Program-made: the position numbers and the translations under genes | Assembly: GCA_002450295.1 (NCBI GenBank) | Contig: DJYX01000113.1 | Location: 1-45,292, forward strand | Source: Deltaproteobacteria bacterium UBA6967 | Lineage (GTDB): Bacteria > SAR324 > NAC60-12 | Direction: 5' to 3' | DNA length: 45,292 nt | Part shown: piece after piece, positions 1 through 7,816 of the stretch | Layout of the letters: every line of letters starts with the position of its first letter | Position numbering within the stretch: the stretch's first letter is position 1 | The notes under the pieces: model-generated | Told to the model about the DNA's origin: nothing | The model's database searches: none | Seen by the model: the letters and a program-made list of their open reading frames with translations, nothing else

Positions 1-22
1 AAATATTTTAAGTGAATGAAGA

Positions 23-814
23 TCAAGAAGGAGGGATGTTTTTCAAGAATTCTTTATATTCGTTTGCTTGAATCCGCACCGTGTTTCCTGCCTCTGGGAA
101 AGCTCCGGAGAGAACATCAGCTTGGTACTCTCGAAAGGCCTGGACTCGTTCATTTTGAATTCGATCTAATTCAGAGCTAAGCCTTCGGTAAACTTTGGCG
201 TGACGAGGTACATGTCCGCGGTTTGTACCCAGTATGTCTTCAGCGAAGAGATATTGGGCATCACAGCCATTGCCACTTCCCATTGAGATCACGAGCAACT
301 CCATCCGTTTTGAAATTTCTGAAGCAACTTCGACCGGGACCACTTCCATTTCGACCGCAAAAGCTCCTGCTTCCTGATGAGCTAAGGTATCTTGATATAC
401 CTTTAGAGCTTCCTCCGCTGTTTTTCCGACAGCTCGAAATCCTCCCGTCCAGGTTCGCTTTTGTGGAACCAAACCAACATGGCCGACAACAGGTATGCCT
501 TCCTTGGACATCGCCTCGATAAAAGGAATGCTCATACAAGCATAGACCGCATCAGCCCCATCTTTTAATGCTGCAAAACCTGCTTTGATTGCTTCCGATG
601 GGGAAGTACATTCCCCGTAAAGGATACCCATTGTCAGAAAGGTATTTGGTGCTGCTGCTCTGATCTTGCGTGCTTGTTCCCCAGCAACGGTAATCAATAA
701 GTCAATCCCGGCTTCTTCACAGGCCAAGGCTTCTTCTTCAGTTCTAACAAGCACTTCGGAGAGCTGGCGAACCCCTTTCAGGTTTAATAATTCACGAACA
801 GTCGGTCTACCCAT
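23..814 (-). CDS. Divergent PanB-like (ketopantoate hydroxymethyltransferase family) protein
   Basis: The 263-residue protein has the length and late motifs of PanB, the TIM-barrel enzyme that adds a hydroxymethyl group to 2-oxoisovalerate in pantothenate synthesis. I see GHVGLVPQ (family GHxGLxPQ), a VEMEVVP segment that keeps the family's catalytic-base Glu, and MGSGNGCDAQ near the phosphate-binding strand. The early half differs: the usual VGDSLGM loop reads TVAGEQA, the ADLPF segment reads MGILYG, and the KxEGG segment reads YACMS. The three metal ligands known from E. coli PanB therefore seem absent, and about 20 residues after the first loop are missing. It is the last gene of a sugar-ABC/ThuA/PhyH operon, 16 bases after the dioxygenase gene, so a catabolic or modified aldolase role is more likely than pantothenate synthesis. 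Family assignment is firm; function is unknown. Confidence 0.8.
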   Translation of the reverse strand: MGRPTVRELLNLKGVRQLSEVLVRTEEEALACEEAGIDLLITVAGEQARKIRAAAPNTFLTMGILYGECTSPSEAIKAGFAALKDGADAVYACMSIPFIEAMSKEGIPVVGHVGLVPQKRTWTGGFRAVGKTAEEALKVYQDTLAHQEAGAFAVEMEVVPVEVASEISKRMELLVISMGSGNGCDAQYLFAEDILGTNRGHVPRHAKVYRRLSSELDRIQNERVQAFREYQADVLSGAFPEAGNTVRIQANEYKEFLKNIPPS

Positions 815-830
815 TAGATCTCCATCCAGC

Positions 831-1703
831 CTAATTCTCTACGGTTTGAGAAGGAATCCGCTCACCACGGATATATGGCTTTAGGACGTCCTCAGTGCCC
901 TTCCAATTGTAAGGGTCCTTTCCACAAACCATTACAATGTCCCGATTGTCTCTGGTCGATGGGATTTGTCCTCCGCAATCCCAAGGAAGTAGAGACTCTG
1001 CACTCATGTAATGATGAACGAGGGCTCGACGGTATCTTTCTTCAGCACGATTTTTCAGAGAAGAATGCAGCAGGTATCCATGAAATATGACGACACTGCC
1101 CTTGGTTACTTCGACAGGAACAGCCTCATCAGGTGAATGCGGATAATCGAAAGCTTCAGGGGCACCATCATATTCTTCAGTTACTGGTGAACGCACTGGA
1201 TAGAGTACTCCAGCTTTGTGTGAACCTGGAATGACCCAAAGGCATCCATTTTCAATGGTGGCGTCATCCAGCGCAATCCAGACTCCTGTCAATGAGCGGT
1301 CCCGTGTGGGTATGAAGTGCTCATCTTGATGCCATGCCTGACCTGGCTTGCCAGCTTTCTTTACGAACAGCATGGATTGCATGCACTTGACGTTGGGACC
1401 AATGAGATCTACCAAAAAGGGAACTAGCTCTGGGGCATCTAGCATAGACCCGAATAAAGAGGACATCTTGTGGGGAAAATGCAGTGCGAGGAAATGGGAG
1501 ACTAGATCGTCGTTACTTAGTTCGTCAAGACTGGAAGGTGGTCGTGATTCATTCGTCAATAGGTGAGTTTTGGGGAGCTTGCTACCTTCTTCTCTGCAAA
1601 GCCGAAGAGTCTCGGCGAGTAAGTCATTTATTTTTGATTCGTCAAATAAATTGGGGATGACAACAAAACCGTTGTTTTTGTAATTATGGTAGAGCTCTTT
1701 CAT
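831..1703 (-). CDS. Phytanoyl-CoA dioxygenase (PhyH) family Fe(II)/2-oxoglutarate oxygenase
   Basis: The 290-residue protein is a cytoplasmic non-haem iron oxygenase with no signal peptide. The iron facial triad is visible: His125 and Asp127 in WHQDEHF, and distal His213 in GYLLHSS. The 2-oxoglutarate-binding Arg is probably Arg225 or Arg226 in YRRALVHHY. GVWIALDDATIENGCLWVIPGSHK is split here by feature: the substrate-proximal strand (about 140-151) and the CLWVIPGSHK turn (about 154-163) are typical of PhyH. Family members hydroxylate or demethylate very varied small molecules, so the substrate cannot be named from sequence. It sits between thuA-like and panB-like genes of the same strand, 53 bases after the former, and probably acts on the compound imported by the upstream ABC transporter. 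Confidence 0.9.
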   Translation of the reverse strand: MKELYHNYKNNGFVVIPNLFDESKINDLLAETLRLCREEGSKLPKTHLLTNESRPPSSLDELSNDDLVSHFLALHFPHKMSSLFGSMLDAPELVPFLVDLIGPNVKCMQSMLFVKKAGKPGQAWHQDEHFIPTRDRSLTGVWIALDDATIENGCLWVIPGSHKAGVLYPVRSPVTEEYDGAPEAFDYPHSPDEAVPVEVTKGSVVIFHGYLLHSSLKNRAEERYRRALVHHYMSAESLLPWDCGGQIPSTRDNRDIVMVCGKDPYNWKGTEDVLKPYIRGERIPSQTVEN

Positions 1704-1756
1704 ATTGGAAATGAGTTCTGTTACTTCAGATGAAATCTAATCTGGGGAAACCAATA

Positions 1757-2542
1757 TCATTCTTTGTAGTCATGATTGACTTTATATCCTTTGGTTTCGA
1801 TTGGTTCTACAGGAGTTTTGCGCTCCATGTTGTCAATGCCCTTTGCGATGCGATCTATCCAGATCCCTGAGTTGGTTTCAGGGCAAGCCCAATGAACTGC
1901 ATTGTTGATAACTCTCTGCACATCTTTGTTGTGATAGACTGGGTAGGCCTCGTGTCCTGGTCTGAAGTAAAATACCTTTCCATTGCCTCGCTTGTAACAA
2001 AGTCCAGACCGGAATACTTCTCCTCCTTCGAACCAACTTATAAAGACGGTCTCATCCGGTGAAGGTACCTGAAAGGGCTCTGAATACATCTCTGTCATCT
2101 CAATCTCAAAATATTCACCCAACCCACTTGCGATCGGGTGCCCAGGATTGCAGACCCATACTCTCTCCTTCTCTCCACGTTCAGCCCAGCGAATATTGGC
2201 GGTCGTTCCCATCAATCTTTTGAAGATTTTTGAGTGATGGCCGGAATGAAGGACAACGAGACCCATTCCTTCAAGAACTCTTTGCTGTACCCGATCCACG
2301 ATCCTATCTTCTACAAGCTTGTGTGCTTTATGGCCCCACCAGATAAGAACATCTGTTTCATCAAGTAGGGCTTCCGGCAAACCATGATCTACTTCCTGAA
2401 GGGTGGCCGTAGTAATGTTGAGGGACCTCTCTTCATTTAGGAAATCCTTCAGACAGTTGTGGATTCCTCTTGGATAAATTGATTTTACGATTTCATCTTC
2501 CTGCTCATGAATAAATTCATTCCAAATTACTAAATTCGTCAT
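1757..2542 (-). CDS. ThuA-like domain protein (trehalose utilization family)
   Basis: The 261-residue protein matches the ThuA fold, a class I glutamine-amidotransferase-like domain. It has an early NEFIHEQ segment, the central TDVLIWWGHKAH strand and turn, a VVLHSGHHSKIFKRLMG segment, and a late YKRGNGKVFYFRPGHEAYP strand. Rhizobial ThuA is tied to 3-keto-sugar formation from trehalose and related disaccharides, and homologues are common beside sugar ABC importers. Here it starts 2 bases after the permease gene stops, so translation is probably coupled. No signal peptide is seen. The conserved His-rich turns suggest a metal or sugar site, but catalytic residues are not firmly established for this family. 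Confidence 0.85.
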   Translation of the reverse strand: MTNLVIWNEFIHEQEDEIVKSIYPRGIHNCLKDFLNEERSLNITTATLQEVDHGLPEALLDETDVLIWWGHKAHKLVEDRIVDRVQQRVLEGMGLVVLHSGHHSKIFKRLMGTTANIRWAERGEKERVWVCNPGHPIASGLGEYFEIEMTEMYSEPFQVPSPDETVFISWFEGGEVFRSGLCYKRGNGKVFYFRPGHEAYPVYHNKDVQRVINNAVHWACPETNSGIWIDRIAKGIDNMERKTPVEPIETKGYKVNHDYKE

Positions 2543-2544
2543 AA

Positions 2545-3519
2545 TTACCTAATTCTGTTGCCATGAAATCTGTGCCCAAGCAAAGCAAGGATGATGATCA
2601 AACCGTTGAAGAACTGTCGCCACAAACCACTCCAACCCATTGCAACAATTCCAGTCTCCATGTAAGCAATCACACCTGAGCCAAATACAGCTCCAAAGAT
2701 TGTTCCGACACCGCCCCATGTAGGAGTTCCTCCCACAAAAACACTGGCAAGTGCTAGTAGAAGATAGCCAAAGCCTTGGGTAGGCCACCATGTAAAATTA
2801 ACTAGAGTAGAAAACATTCCTGCTAAGGCGGCTCCAATCCCACAAAACATGAAACAGAAAATTCTTGTCCGGTCCACATTTATCCCCATTTGGGCTGCAC
2901 TCTCAGGATTATCTCCGATATGGTGAATGTGGGCGCCAAAGACATGCCGATGATAAAGAAAATAAGCAATAATTACGAAGATCCCTGCCCAAATAAATTG
3001 CATTGGAAAACCAAAAAATTTTCCTACAAGTAAGTCGTAGATCCAATGTTTCCTGATCTCAATAATTGTGATTGACTTACTGTCGCTCACAACAAATAGG
3101 AATCCGCGGATTAGAAAAAGTGCCCCTAGGGAAGCAACCAGCGACGAGATTCTCCCATAGACAACAAGGCATCCCATCAGAACACCAATAAAAGCACCTG
3201 CAAGAATCCCCAGGAGGAAAGCCAAGAAGGGATCAACACTAAAAGTTTTGATCAGTAGTGCAAAAATCCATGAAGCAAAAGCAAAATTAGAAGCAAAAGA
3301 TAGATCTATCTCTCCCATTGTAACAACAAAGACTAGCGGGATGACTAGGAAAATAATTATTGGATAAACCGTAAGAACTGCTTGATGAAATTTTGTTGAA
3401 AAAAAGACTTCTGGAGAAGCAGTAAAGAAAATTGTCATGATCAACACAAAGTAAAAAAGGCTACTCAGAGGACGACTATTTTCTGAGATAAAAGAATTAA
3501 TTGTGAATTCTTTATTCAT
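2545..3519 (-). CDS. Sugar-type ABC transporter permease (RbsC/BPD_transp_2 family)
   Basis: The 324-residue, very hydrophobic protein has about nine or ten predicted membrane spans. It carries the family's GEIDLSFASNFAFASWI segment near residues 69-85, which corresponds to the G-(D/E)-IDLS motif of ribose-type permeases, and a late VFVGGTPTWGGVGTIFGAVFG loop, one residue group per span, near 262-282. It would form the homodimeric inner-membrane channel of a monosaccharide importer. It is 5 bases downstream of the ATPase gene and followed at once by the thuA-like gene. Only one permease gene is present, as expected for a homodimer. The imported sugar is not identifiable. Confidence 0.9.
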   Translation of the reverse strand: MNKEFTINSFISENSRPLSSLFYFVLIMTIFFTASPEVFFSTKFHQAVLTVYPIIIFLVIPLVFVVTMGEIDLSFASNFAFASWIFALLIKTFSVDPFLAFLLGILAGAFIGVLMGCLVVYGRISSLVASLGALFLIRGFLFVVSDSKSITIIEIRKHWIYDLLVGKFFGFPMQFIWAGIFVIIAYFLYHRHVFGAHIHHIGDNPESAAQMGINVDRTRIFCFMFCGIGAALAGMFSTLVNFTWWPTQGFGYLLLALASVFVGGTPTWGGVGTIFGAVFGSGVIAYMETGIVAMGWSGLWRQFFNGLIIILALLGHRFHGNRIR

Positions 3520-3524
3520 ATGAA

Positions 3525-4274
3525 TTACTCACCTTTCTCAACTGTTTCTTTCATGATCTTTATGAGGCTCTCTGGGCTGTCAACATCAGATTTTTCGAGT
3601 TGATGGACGATTTTTCCTCGATCTAAAATTACAAATCTGTCTGAAATGTCGAACACATGAAAAATATTGTGACCAATAAAAAGGACTGACCTCCCTTTTG
3701 CTTTGATATTATTTACGAAATCAAATACTTTCTGGGTTTCAATTAAAGATAGTGCTGTCGTTGGTTCATCAAGGATAATCAATTCAGCATCATTGTAAAT
3801 TGCTCTGGCTATAGCAACGCCTTGGCGCTCGCCCCCAGATAAATTGCCTACCTGAGATTTTGCATCAATTAACTTGGAAGTAAAACCGATTTCACGGATT
3901 ATCCTATTGGCTTCTTCTTGTTGCTCTTTTACTCGTATGAAACCCAGAGGATATCTTAGCTCTTTCCCCATGAAAATATTCCAAACTATGGACTGCTGGG
4001 GCGTTAATGCACGGTCCTGAAAGACAGTTTCAATTTTTGCCTCTCTTGCTTTTTTTGCATTCCAATGCTCAGCTTTCCGGCCACGAATAAAGATCTCACC
4101 TAAGTCTGGTTGATGAACTCCCACTAATGTTTTAATTAGTGTCGATTTCCCTGCACCGTTATCCCCTATCAATCCTACAACTTCTCCTTCATTAACTTCT
4201 AGTGAAACTGAATTCAGGGCAGTGATGCCACCAAATTTTTTACTGATGTTTCTTAACTCAATTATTGGTTCCAT
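3525..4274 (-). CDS. Sugar-type ABC transporter ATP-binding protein, single domain
   Basis: The 249-residue cytoplasmic ATPase has all core motifs: Walker A GDNGAGKST at 37-45, Q-loop VFQDRALTP near 84-92, signature LSGGE at 145-149, Walker B LIILDE at 165-170 and switch His202. Ribose-type importers usually use a duplicated ATPase of about 500 residues (RbsA). This one has a single domain, so it would work as a homodimer, as in the FrcA-type subgroup. The start is the ATG at 4272-4274. It is separated from the binding-protein gene upstream by 153 bases that contain a terminator-like hairpin, and from the permease by 5 bases. Confidence 0.93.
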   Translation of the reverse strand: MEPIIELRNISKKFGGITALNSVSLEVNEGEVVGLIGDNGAGKSTLIKTLVGVHQPDLGEIFIRGRKAEHWNAKKAREAKIETVFQDRALTPQQSIVWNIFMGKELRYPLGFIRVKEQQEEANRIIREIGFTSKLIDAKSQVGNLSGGERQGVAIARAIYNDAELIILDEPTTALSLIETQKVFDFVNNIKAKGRSVLFIGHNIFHVFDISDRFVILDRGKIVHQLEKSDVDSPESLIKIMKETVEKGE

Positions 4275-4394
4275 AGAAGACGAATTATTTGGCAGATAAG
4301 TTTAAGTATTTTGAGTAGTTTAAACAGTGTTAGTTGACTAAAAACGAATCAATTTCCCCGGATGGTTCGCTTTACCGATACTTTTGAAAAAAGA

Positions 4395-4420
4395 TAGCTG
4401 ACCTCAGAGGAGGTCAGCTA
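4395..4420 (-). terminator. Terminator-like hairpin inside the sugar operon
   Basis: A perfect 11-bp stem (TAGCTGACCTC / GAGGTCAGCTA) closes a 4-nt AGAG loop. Read on the minus strand it lies 8 bases after the stop of the binding-protein gene and is followed by a TCTTTTTTC run (plus-strand 4386-4394), the classic intrinsic-terminator layout. Because the ATPase and permease genes follow on the same strand, it probably lets only part of transcription through, giving more binding protein than membrane subunits. Confidence 0.85.
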
Positions 4421-4427
4421 CTGTCAT

Positions 4428-5423
4428 TTACCTCAACCCAGCGTTAGCCAAAGACATAACAGATTCATAGTTTTCTGTTGTGACAAAGCCAGCTCCAGTA
4501 TCTTGATTCAAAGCACCTAGACCCATCACCTTCATTTGGCAAAGTGATAAAACAGGCAAATATCCTTGCAAAAAGGGTTGTTGGTCAGATGTCAAATGGA
4601 CGAATCCATTGACAAATCCAGACATGACCTGTGGGCTGGTATCGAAACCAATTTGAAGTAATTCATTCGGGCCATATCCAGCTGCAACAGCGAATGTTTC
4701 AGCATTTCCAAGCATTTGGCCACCCGTATGAACTAGAATCTTTGCATCGGAATTGGCTGCGAGTGCGGCTGAAATGACGGGAATAGCTGAGTTGGGATCT
4801 GTTGCATATTCCGGCGTGCCATCCAGCACAACGACCTCCATTCCATGTTCCTCAAAAGCAATGCGTACGTTATCTTCTCTCTGTGCTCGAGAGTAATCTC
4901 CAATTGGCACCATAACGACAGCTTTATCTCCTTTTTTCAGATCAAATCTTCGGATGGCCTCTTGGCCAAGCAGATATCCTTGTGTGGCTAGGTTTGCACC
5001 AACATATCCGCCTCCGAATTTTGCTCTGACTGCGGGCACATCAACATTCTGATACATCATCAGAATCCCATCCTCATTGGCGGCCTCCGCAAGTGGCATT
5101 ATTGCTTCCTCTCCTGGATGTCCCATCATCGCAATTCCATCTACTCCTGCACCAATTGCTTCACGTAGTTGTTGAATCATTCGGTCTGACTGCCACTCGG
5201 AGTAAAGAATTTCTGCATCTGCGCCAGTATCTCTAATGGCATTTTCTGCACCAGCCTGGACAATTCCAGCGAAACCATCCCCTTCAGCTCCACCAGCAAA
5301 AAAGTGGATACGAACATCCTTGCACCATTTACTACCAAGATCCTGGCTTGTTGGGGCGGCATAGGCTGTAACACTTAATCCAGCAAATAAGGCTGTAATC
5401 AGAATAGACTTAAAGAATTTCAT
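4428..5423 (-). CDS. Periplasmic sugar-binding protein of ABC importer (RbsB-like)
   Basis: The 331-residue protein begins with a Sec signal peptide (basic MKFFKS, hydrophobic core, AYA-A cleavage near residues 20-23). The mature part is a type I periplasmic binding fold: an early IHFFAGGAEGDGF strand and loop, a QQLREAIGAGVDGIAMMGHP segment typical of the RbsB/LacI sugar-binding family, and a hinge-crossing VVMVPIGDYSRAQRE strand. It would deliver a sugar or sugar-like ligand to the downstream permease and ATPase. It is the first gene of the operon, with GGAG 9 bases before the ATG. It is followed directly by a strong hairpin. Ligand unknown. Confidence 0.92.
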   Translation of the reverse strand: MKFFKSILITALFAGLSVTAYAAPTSQDLGSKWCKDVRIHFFAGGAEGDGFAGIVQAGAENAIRDTGADAEILYSEWQSDRMIQQLREAIGAGVDGIAMMGHPGEEAIMPLAEAANEDGILMMYQNVDVPAVRAKFGGGYVGANLATQGYLLGQEAIRRFDLKKGDKAVVMVPIGDYSRAQREDNVRIAFEEHGMEVVVLDGTPEYATDPNSAIPVISAALAANSDAKILVHTGGQMLGNAETFAVAAGYGPNELLQIGFDTSPQVMSGFVNGFVHLTSDQQPFLQGYLPVLSLCQMKVMGLGALNQDTGAGFVTTENYESVMSLANAGLR

Positions 5424-5463
5424 ATTTTTGACTCCATCAGGAATAGAAATAATAATCTCATCT

Positions 5464-5478
5464 GAACCGCTTCGGTTC
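5464..5478. promoter_or_regulatory. Inverted repeat GAACCG-N3-CGGTTC upstream of the sugar operon
   Basis: A perfect 6-bp inverted repeat with a 3-nt centre (CTT) lies 40 bases before the binding-protein start. It falls in the predicted 5' untranslated region, downstream of the candidate promoter at 5527-5554. It could be an operator for a sugar-responsive repressor or a small mRNA hairpin. No regulator gene is adjacent; the LacI-type gene at 43443 is far away. Confidence 0.35.
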
Positions 5479-5526
5479 TTTGCTCGAAAACTCTACTGAT
5501 CCAGGATGTAGCTGTCGTGACCTCCC

Positions 5527-5554
5527 ATTCTAGATTGTTGATTAAACTTCCCAA
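5527..5554 (-). promoter_or_regulatory. Candidate sigma70 promoter for the sugar operon
   Basis: On the minus strand TTGGGA (5549-5554) is followed, after 16 bp, by TAGAAT (5527-5532), which match the -35 consensus at 4 of 6 and the -10 consensus at 5 of 6 positions. The start of transcription would be near 5520, leaving about 96 bases of leader that contain the GAACCG/CGGTTC repeat. Prediction by eye only. Confidence 0.35.
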
Positions 5555-5755
5555 GACATGGCGTTCCCCAAAATCCATTTGGAAAAAAATTTTGGCAAAA
5601 TCGCACTATGAGATTGATATGTCAAACAAAAAATTTTTTTAATTGTGAGCCTTCTGAATTTGCACTTGATTGAGATCTGAAGGATTCAACCGAACAGCAC
5701 TTTGTGGACTGCATAGATGTTGCTTAGAAACTTTTTTCTTTTCAATCCTCGAATT

Positions 5756-5785
5756 TTGGTTGTGGAGCAGATCCCGAAATATAAC
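5756..5785 (+). promoter_or_regulatory. Candidate promoter of the pentapeptide gene
   Basis: TTGGTT (5756-5761) and TATAAC (5780-5785) are spaced by 18 bp. The -10 box matches the consensus at 5 of 6 positions, the -35 only at 3 of 6. The transcript would begin near 5792, about 22 bases before the ATG at 5814. Confidence 0.3.
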
Positions 5786-5813
5786 GATGTGCTTCTTTCT
5801 TAAAGGAAATTCA

Positions 5814-6395
5814 ATGAAATATCTGTTTCTCGCATTGGCCCTGACCTTTGGATGGACAGTTCAGGCGTTCAATGATGATGATGTTCGGATGGTCAAATCA
5901 ATGAAGAAATGTGTCCGCTGTGATCTGAGCGGAGCAGAGCTGCGCAATGCTGATTTAAGCAATGCAATTCTTTTGGGAGCCAATCTTCAGAGTGCAGACT
6001 TACGTGGAGCAGATCTGAGTAACGCGAATCTTGAGCAAGCCAAACTGCGGGGTGCGAATCTTCAGGAAGCAAAACTTTCAGGAGCTTACCTAAGTGGAGC
6101 TTACTTGGGAGCTGCAGACTTGAGTGGTGCCGATATGCGTGATGCACAACTCTATAATGCAGACCTAACTGAGGCATTCGTCGGTAAGGCAAACCTGAAC
6201 AACGCAGACCTGAGGCAGGCAAAACTCATTCGTGCCGACTTGAGCGAATCCAACTTGATCAGAGCTGATATGAGTCGTTCAAATCTGAGCGCAGCCACTC
6301 TCATGGGGGCTGACCTCCGCTTGAGCCTGCTCAATAATGCGGAGTTTTGCAATACGACTATGCCCAATGGAGAAGTCTCCTACGACGATTGTTGA
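5814..6395 (+). CDS. Secreted pentapeptide-repeat protein
   Basis: From the ATG at 5814 (AAAGGA six bases upstream) the protein has 193 residues. It starts with a clear signal peptide (MKYLFLALALTFGWTVQA) and then a short DDDVRMVKS linker. About 24 pentapeptides of the A(D/N)Lxx type follow, for example ADLRGADLSNANL, which predict a right-handed quadrilateral beta helix. It ends with the FCNTTMPNGEVSYDDC tail; Cys residues before and after the helix (KKCVRC and the tail) suggest disulphides in the periplasm. An in-frame start at 5670 is possible but would bury the signal peptide, so I reject it. The function of secreted pentapeptide proteins is mostly unknown; no enzyme motif is seen. It stands alone between two other transcription units. 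Confidence 0.88.
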   Translation: MKYLFLALALTFGWTVQAFNDDDVRMVKSMKKCVRCDLSGAELRNADLSNAILLGANLQSADLRGADLSNANLEQAKLRGANLQEAKLSGAYLSGAYLGAADLSGADMRDAQLYNADLTEAFVGKANLNNADLRQAKLIRADLSESNLIRADMSRSNLSAATLMGADLRLSLLNNAEFCNTTMPNGEVSYDDC

Positions 6396-6674
6396 GTTTC
6401 GATTAGATCCTGCTGCGCGATTCTAAAAAAAATTGACAGTGGGATCATCCTTCCCTGCTTGATTTGCTAAAGTAAACCTTCATCAGAAATCTGAAGCCTC
6501 CTCCAAGATCACATTCTTTTCCAATCCCATCTTCAATTTGCAGAAAAATCAGATTTTGAATAAGGCTGTATTGTCTTGAGCTACCAGCGCCTTTTCCAGG
6601 ATTCTTAAGTAGAATCATTTTACTAAATTTCCGACTTCGGAAAAATCTTCTCAACACCAGCCCAAATACAACTT

Positions 6675-7676
6675 ATGAGCAAAAGACTAGACCAAAAGTT
6701 GGCCCGCATTCGCAATGGTCAATACACTCCAAAAGATTTCATTATTGCAGACGCAAAAGACGCTGACATGGCAAATGGTTGCAAGACGGCTGGTTTGCAG
6801 AAAGACTCAGAAGGACAATCGAGTGGGCGTTATAATCCAATCAAGGTGTATCGAGATGATATGCTAAAGATTATGGAGAGTAACTTAGTGGATATCATGC
6901 TCACCTCGCTTTCAACGGCGGAGATCCTCACCCAGCAGGGTGCTTACGCAAATACGGAAATCACCCCTGCGATTCGGCTCAATGATACTACGGATATTTG
7001 GGTAGGCCGAGGAGCTTCTTATTCATCTCAACCTGCACTGCCGTTCAGAACAGCCCGTCTTGATCGAGTGAAACCGGTCGCAGACTTGGGATTGTATGCG
7101 ATTACTTTCTACAACGATCTTCAGCAGGATCATCGCACTCTCGAAGCCTACGCTCGCTTTAGAGATGAAGCTTCTGCTCAAGGTGTCCGACACTTTCTGG
7201 AAGTCTTTAATCCACAGACACACGTAGTGACCCCAGGTGCTGATTTTGGCTCTTACAATAATGATGCGATCGTACGGTGTTTAGCAGCTGTTTCCAGGCA
7301 CGATCGTCCACTTTTCCTCAAGGCCGCCTACAATGGACCAGCCGCAACGGAAGAGATCGCCTCTTATGATCCCGGAAATCTAATTTTTGGGATTCTTGGG
7401 GGTTCAGCTGGAACCACTAGAGACTGCTTGGAACTGATCCGCCAGGCAGAAAAATATGGGGCTCGAGTCGCTCTTTTTGGTCGCAAGATCTATTTCGCAG
7501 AAGACTCTGTAGCCATGATAAAGGCGATGCGACGAACAATTGAAGAAGGATTAGATTCTGTGGAGGCGACAAAGGCATATCATGCGGATCTTGAGAGGGT
7601 AGGCGTTCGTCCTCTAAGAGAGCTGACCGCCGATTTGGAGTTGACCGAGGAGGTTTTGAAAGCTGGTTTGGGGTAA
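6675..7676 (+). CDS. Class I aldolase-like TIM-barrel protein (DhnA/LacD/DeoC superfamily)
   Basis: The 333-residue cytoplasmic protein resembles DhnA-type class I aldolases in its C-terminal half. The FLKAAYNGP segment offers a candidate Schiff-base Lys on a barrel strand. NLIFGILGGSAGTTRDCLELIRQA matches the phosphate-binding strand and turn (Gly-Gly-x-Ala-Gly-Thr, near residues 237-250), and GARVALFGRKIYFAED matches the following FGRxI strand. The first 130 residues (including SSGRYNPIKVYRDDML) are less familiar. Family members cleave or form phosphorylated sugar aldols such as fructose-1,6-bisphosphate or tagatose bisphosphate. No Shine-Dalgarno sequence precedes the ATG. It has no operon partner on either side within 130 bases, so its substrate is open. 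Confidence 0.75.
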   Translation: MSKRLDQKLARIRNGQYTPKDFIIADAKDADMANGCKTAGLQKDSEGQSSGRYNPIKVYRDDMLKIMESNLVDIMLTSLSTAEILTQQGAYANTEITPAIRLNDTTDIWVGRGASYSSQPALPFRTARLDRVKPVADLGLYAITFYNDLQQDHRTLEAYARFRDEASAQGVRHFLEVFNPQTHVVTPGADFGSYNNDAIVRCLAAVSRHDRPLFLKAAYNGPAATEEIASYDPGNLIFGILGGSAGTTRDCLELIRQAEKYGARVALFGRKIYFAEDSVAMIKAMRRTIEEGLDSVEATKAYHADLERVGVRPLRELTADLELTEEVLKAGLG

Positions 7677-7816
7677 TTCAATCAGCTAGAAATTAGTTAA
7701 GAATGGCTAATCATGATTTCCTAATTGTCAGGTCTACGGAAGGCTGCTAGCGTTTTTGCATCAAGATATTCAAATGATTATCTCGATGAATCATTCATCC
7801 CCTTTCGGAGATTCCT

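Larger units (their letters stand above)
5424..5813. other. 390-base divergent intergenic region
   Basis: This stretch separates the minus-strand sugar operon from the plus-strand pentapeptide gene. It is AT-rich, with A and T runs around 5580-5640. It holds the two candidate promoters and the inverted repeat listed separately. I see no convincing gene or structured RNA in it. A reading frame open from 5670 only extends the pentapeptide gene upstream and lacks its signal peptide at the N terminus. Confidence 0.6.

Noticed and set aside
5670..5813. Longer N terminus for the pentapeptide protein
   Set aside because: The extension is Cys- and Phe-rich and would hide a perfect signal peptide; a good ribosome-binding site marks 5814.
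5893..6222. Minus-strand frame of 109 codons in the pentapeptide gene
   Set aside because: Repeat-derived antisense shadow.
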